Shown here piece after piece: positions 61,535 to 64,000 of a DNA stretch of 64,000 nucleotides (within the stretch, counting starts at the first letter, position 1; each line of letters starts with the position of its first letter). Below the pieces are notes generated by a model. The model was not told the origin of the DNA, searched no databases, and was given only the letters and a program-made list of their open reading frames with translations. This stretch comes from Emiliania huxleyi CCMP1516 (lineage: Eukaryota; Haptophyta; Isochrysidales; Noelaerhabdaceae): contig NW_005197426.1 of the NCBI RefSeq assembly GCF_000372725.1, positions 79,599 to 143,598 of the forward strand, in the 5' to 3' direction. A program made the translations under genes and the position numbers.

Positions 61535-62455
61535 CTACCTGTCGTTCGGTTCGGCGCCCTTGGAGGTGCTCTTCCACCACGCGGGCACCTCGGCCTCGCC
61601 TGACCACGTCTTGCCCAGTGCGCCGCGGAACACGTCTGTGTTGAGCTTTTGCTGCGCGATGAGGGCCTGCAGTCGCCGCGAGACGGAGGGTCTCTCATGT
61701 CAACGCGGCGCGAGTGCGAGCGAGTGCTGATGGGCAGTAGAGTGAGACACGTGCATGAGGGTGGCACTCGGCATTCTCGCTGCTAAGATTCGCGCCGGGT
61801 CTCCGACGCTCGCAGGGAGCTGCAGGCCGGCGCCGGCGAGGAGGCCGAACACGGCACCGGCCCCCTTGGTGTTGCCCTCGAAGCGGTCGACAGGCGGCGA
61901 GATGGACTCGTAGACGACCTTGCCGTCTGGGTTCCACGTGATGGACGTCACGTGAATCGGCGTCTCTATCCGCTTGTTTGAGGGCGGCAGGGTGAGAGGC
62001 CCAATCTTGATGGACCCCGTCATCGTCGCCGTCCACCGCTCGAAGAAGAAGACTCGGTACGGGTTCTGCGGGTCCACGGTGAGGCCGAATATGCCACGGT
62101 CGATGTCGGGGTACGCGCCGAGCAGGTTGAAGCTCTTCTGCGTCTCGGCCACGTCCCTCCGGCTGATAGGGCCAACGATCGAGCCGCGGAAGACGTAGTC
62201 GTCTGCATAGTAGGTTTCCGGCGCAGGGAGGTATTCGCCGCGATCGCTGGCAGCGCTCGCGGTCGCGGCGACGTACTCCTGCGTCTTGCTGAGCACGTCG
62301 AACGGCGGCGGCGCACCGCCAAACTTGAGGAAGTCCATCCAGTGCGACTCGGCGCTCACGACGGCCGCGCAACGCGGCGAACGCGCGAGCGGCGCAGCGG
62401 CGAGGAAGCCGCTGGCGTGCAAAGGCGAGAGAAGGAAGAGCGCACAGCCGGACAT
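61535..62455 (-). CDS. Plastid-targeted NTF2/SnoaL-like protein
   Basis: Exon 1 61796-62455, a 129-bp GC-AG intron (61667-61795), exon 2 61535-61666. The leader MSGCALFLLSPLHASGFLAA has a signal peptide ending at an A-S-G-F site similar to the ASAFAP motif, then a basic transit part. The mature part reads MDFLKFGGAPPPFDVLSKTQ, YYADDYVFRGSIVGPISRRD (NTF2-like cone with an aspartate-rich strand), GIFGLTVDPQNPYRVFFFER and TSITWNPDGKVVYESISPPV. Exon 2 supplies ALIAQQKLNTDVFRGALGKT and WSGEAEVPAWWKS. SnoaL-like plastid proteins of algae are mostly uncharacterised; a ligand-binding or scaffold role is inferred. Confidence 0.75.
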
Positions 62456-62529
62456 CAGTTGCCGTGACTTACCGGTATGGCGACACAACGCGAGATGCGG
62501 CGGCAGGATTCGGTACTTCACAAGTATCA

Positions 62530-63360
62530 TTCCATGAAAGATCATACCCCAGGGCTATACCCTGATACCCTCTTGAGAGGACCCGCATTGGGCCCCTAGA
62601 GGATAGGTTGATACCCTGGTGGGTTACCCTTCACACCGGACACGACCCCCCTCTTCACACCTCTTCGCGCGCTGCGCGCGCGCCAAGACAGACAACCAAC
62701 GCGCTCGAGTGAGCGTCGCGCAGGAGGGAGGCGAGCGCACCACTAAGCAATGCGCTGGGCGAGGAGGGCGCTAATGGCGGCCGTCGTCGCGTTTGACGGG
62801 CCCGCGGCCGCAGCCGGTGCGGCTGCAGCCGCGGGAGGGGCCGCGGCCTGCACGGCTGCGGCCTGGGCCGGCGCCGCGGGGGGCGCGGGGTTAGGCGCCG
62901 TGGCGGGCTCCGCTGCGGACTCGGTGTCCCCCGCCGCCGCCCCCATCGCCTGCGCCGATGCGAGCTGCTGGCGCGCAAACTCCTCGCGGGAGGGAAATCG
63001 TTCTCGAAGTCAACATGGCACCGGCAAACATCCGGTGAATTCCGAAACAGCTGGCTTTGCCGAAACGAGGAGGCGTGCATTGCGCGCGCAACAGCTGGTG
63101 GGCGTGGCGCGCGGGTACGGCGGAAGCGCAAAGAGTTTGAATGATACCGGGGCGGACCACCGTGAAGAGAGAGTCTCTCTCTCTCTCTCTCGACTCTCCA
63201 CCGCTGCACCGTGCGTGCGGGAGGGCTCGGTCGGTGTGTGTGAATTGTCGCTTCGCTGCGCGGCCGCCGATGATACCTTGATACCCAGCCGAGATACGTC
63301 CCCACAGAGGCCTAGAGCATACCTTGATACCCCCTCGAGAAGCATGCATGATACCATACC
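62530..63360. repeat. Region bounded by gataccct-type repeats, with a protein-end remnant
   Basis: Several gataccct/gataccttgatacc motifs at 62525-62630 and 63268-63358. On the minus strand 62743-63000 reads FPSREEFARQQLASAQAMGA followed by an Ala/Pro-rich tail ending AISALLAQRIA-stop, like the last exon of a gene whose earlier exons are not found here. The repeats may delimit an insertion. Confidence 0.35.
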
Positions 63361-63393
63361 AAGCTGAAGTACCGAATCCAGAGTACCCCGCCG

Positions 63394-64000
63394 ATGGCTG
63401 TGCGTGTTGAGCACGCATCACAGCACGATTGCGCAGAGTGCCTCGACCTCCTCGCCGCGCCGTCGCTGGTCCGGGCCGCGCTCAAGGCGGCTCGGGCCGC
63501 AGACGCTGCCGCCGCTTCGGCTGCGACCGGCGAGCTCTGCAGGCTCGCCTCGCTCGAGCCTCACGCCAGGCGGCCGTGTGGCGCCGTCTCGCTCTCCACC
63601 TGCCTCGTGCTGGCCGCTGAGGTCGCCCTCCTGGGAGGCGAGCGGGCTGCGACTGGAGTGCGGCGCGTCCGCTCGCGCGCGCAGGCTGCCTGCTTCATCG
63701 CGCAGTCGCGCCGCTGGGTTGCTGCGCGCGAGGCGGAAGCAGCAGCAACAGAGGCAAAGGCGGCGGAGACAGCAAGCGCCGCCGCCAGCGCTGAGATCGC
63801 CAGCGCCGAGACGGTGGCTGCCGCAGCGGCGGAGGCGGCGCCGTTCGACCGCCCGGATTACGTCGCGTTCGACACGCAGCAGTACGACTTTCAACAACTC
63901 GTGACCGACATCTTTGGAGAGGAGCAGGGCAAGCGTGGAGACGGAGGTGGAGGCGGCGGCGAGGGAGGCCGAGGAGGAGGCCAAGTTGGCGGCGGCGGCA
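63394..64000 (+). CDS. Helical Ala-rich protein, runs off the window
   Basis: Open from the ATG at 63394 (MAVRVEHASQHDCAECLDLL) to the window end without a stop. The sequence is alpha-helical with Ala/Glu repeats (REAEAAATEAKAAETASAAA) and a more specific stretch FDRPDYVAFDTQQYDFQQLV then TDIFGEEQG near 63860-63925. After about 63930 the same frame becomes Gly-rich, while the +1 frame reads VETEVEAAAREAEEEAKLAA, clearly helical. A small indel or a splice site near 63930 is therefore likely. No family recognised. Confidence 0.55.
   Translation, partial: MAVRVEHASQHDCAECLDLLAAPSLVRAALKAARAADAAAASAATGELCRLASLEPHARRPCGAVSLSTCLVLAAEVALLGGERAATGVRRVRSRAQAACFIAQSRRWVAAREAEAAATEAKAAETASAAASAEIASAETVAAAAAEAAPFDRPDYVAFDTQQYDFQQLVTDIFGEEQGKRGDGGGGGGEGGRGGGQVGGGG

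Overview
This is a GC-rich, intron-rich nuclear window from a eukaryotic alga with a complex red-lineage plastid. The best match is a haptophyte of the Emiliania/Gephyrocapsa type. Four things point there. An extrinsic photosystem II protein (PsbQ-like) carries a tripartite plastid/lumen presequence, and other genes start with signal peptide plus transit-like leaders. Introns use GC-AG about as often as GT-AG. Many introns are filled with 10- and 11-base minisatellites. DNA transposons and low-complexity G runs fill the spaces between genes. The genus is inferred, not proven.

Layout. 0-4 kb: repeats and nested DNA transposons. 4-5 kb: a Rab-like GTPase running into poor sequence. 5-11 kb: an intronless membrane protein (-), an Asp/Glu racemase-family gene (+) and a multi-exon membrane protein (+). 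11.8-17.3 kb: a SET methyltransferase fused to a CS-like domain (+) and a CBM48/PAN-like protein (-). 17.5-20 kb: a large hairpin array and an hAT-like element. 20-26 kb: an LRR protein and a polytopic membrane protein (both -). 27-34 kb: a glycosyltransferase-like gene and a SNF2 ATPase (both -), then an SDP1-type triacylglycerol lipase (+). 34-39 kb: transposons and dispersed repeats around a CIA30 protein and a tiny membrane protein. 39-46.5 kb: PsbQ-like protein, siderophore/cobalamin-type binding protein and PP2C phosphatase (all -). 46.5-49 kb: MITE cluster. 49-54.5 kb: PPPDE peptidase (+), proline iminopeptidase-like hydrolase (-) and a deaminase (+). 54.6-57.3 kb: a 2.7-kb transposon. 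57.8-64 kb: DCC-family redox protein (-), WW protein (+), Cys-rich protein (-), plastid NTF2/SnoaL-like protein (-) and a partial gene (+).

The genes are unrelated housekeeping and organelle genes, with no operon-like or pathway cluster.

The most interesting signal is in the introns. In at least eight introns of four or more genes, the first 12-38 bases of the intron are a diverged copy of the first bases of the downstream exon, so the intron equals one copy of a duplication plus filler ending in AG. One gene (27.68-27.79 kb) carries a plain 53-bp tandem duplication that is itself a ready-made GC-AG intron. Together these look like frozen stages of intron birth by short tandem duplication followed by minisatellite growth. 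A second unexplained structure is an ~865-bp near-palindrome at 17.5-18.4 kb built from a repeated 26-bp hairpin module. Two sequence gaps (42847-43028 and 56415-56514) interrupt features. No retroviral, LTR or other virus-like element was recognised.
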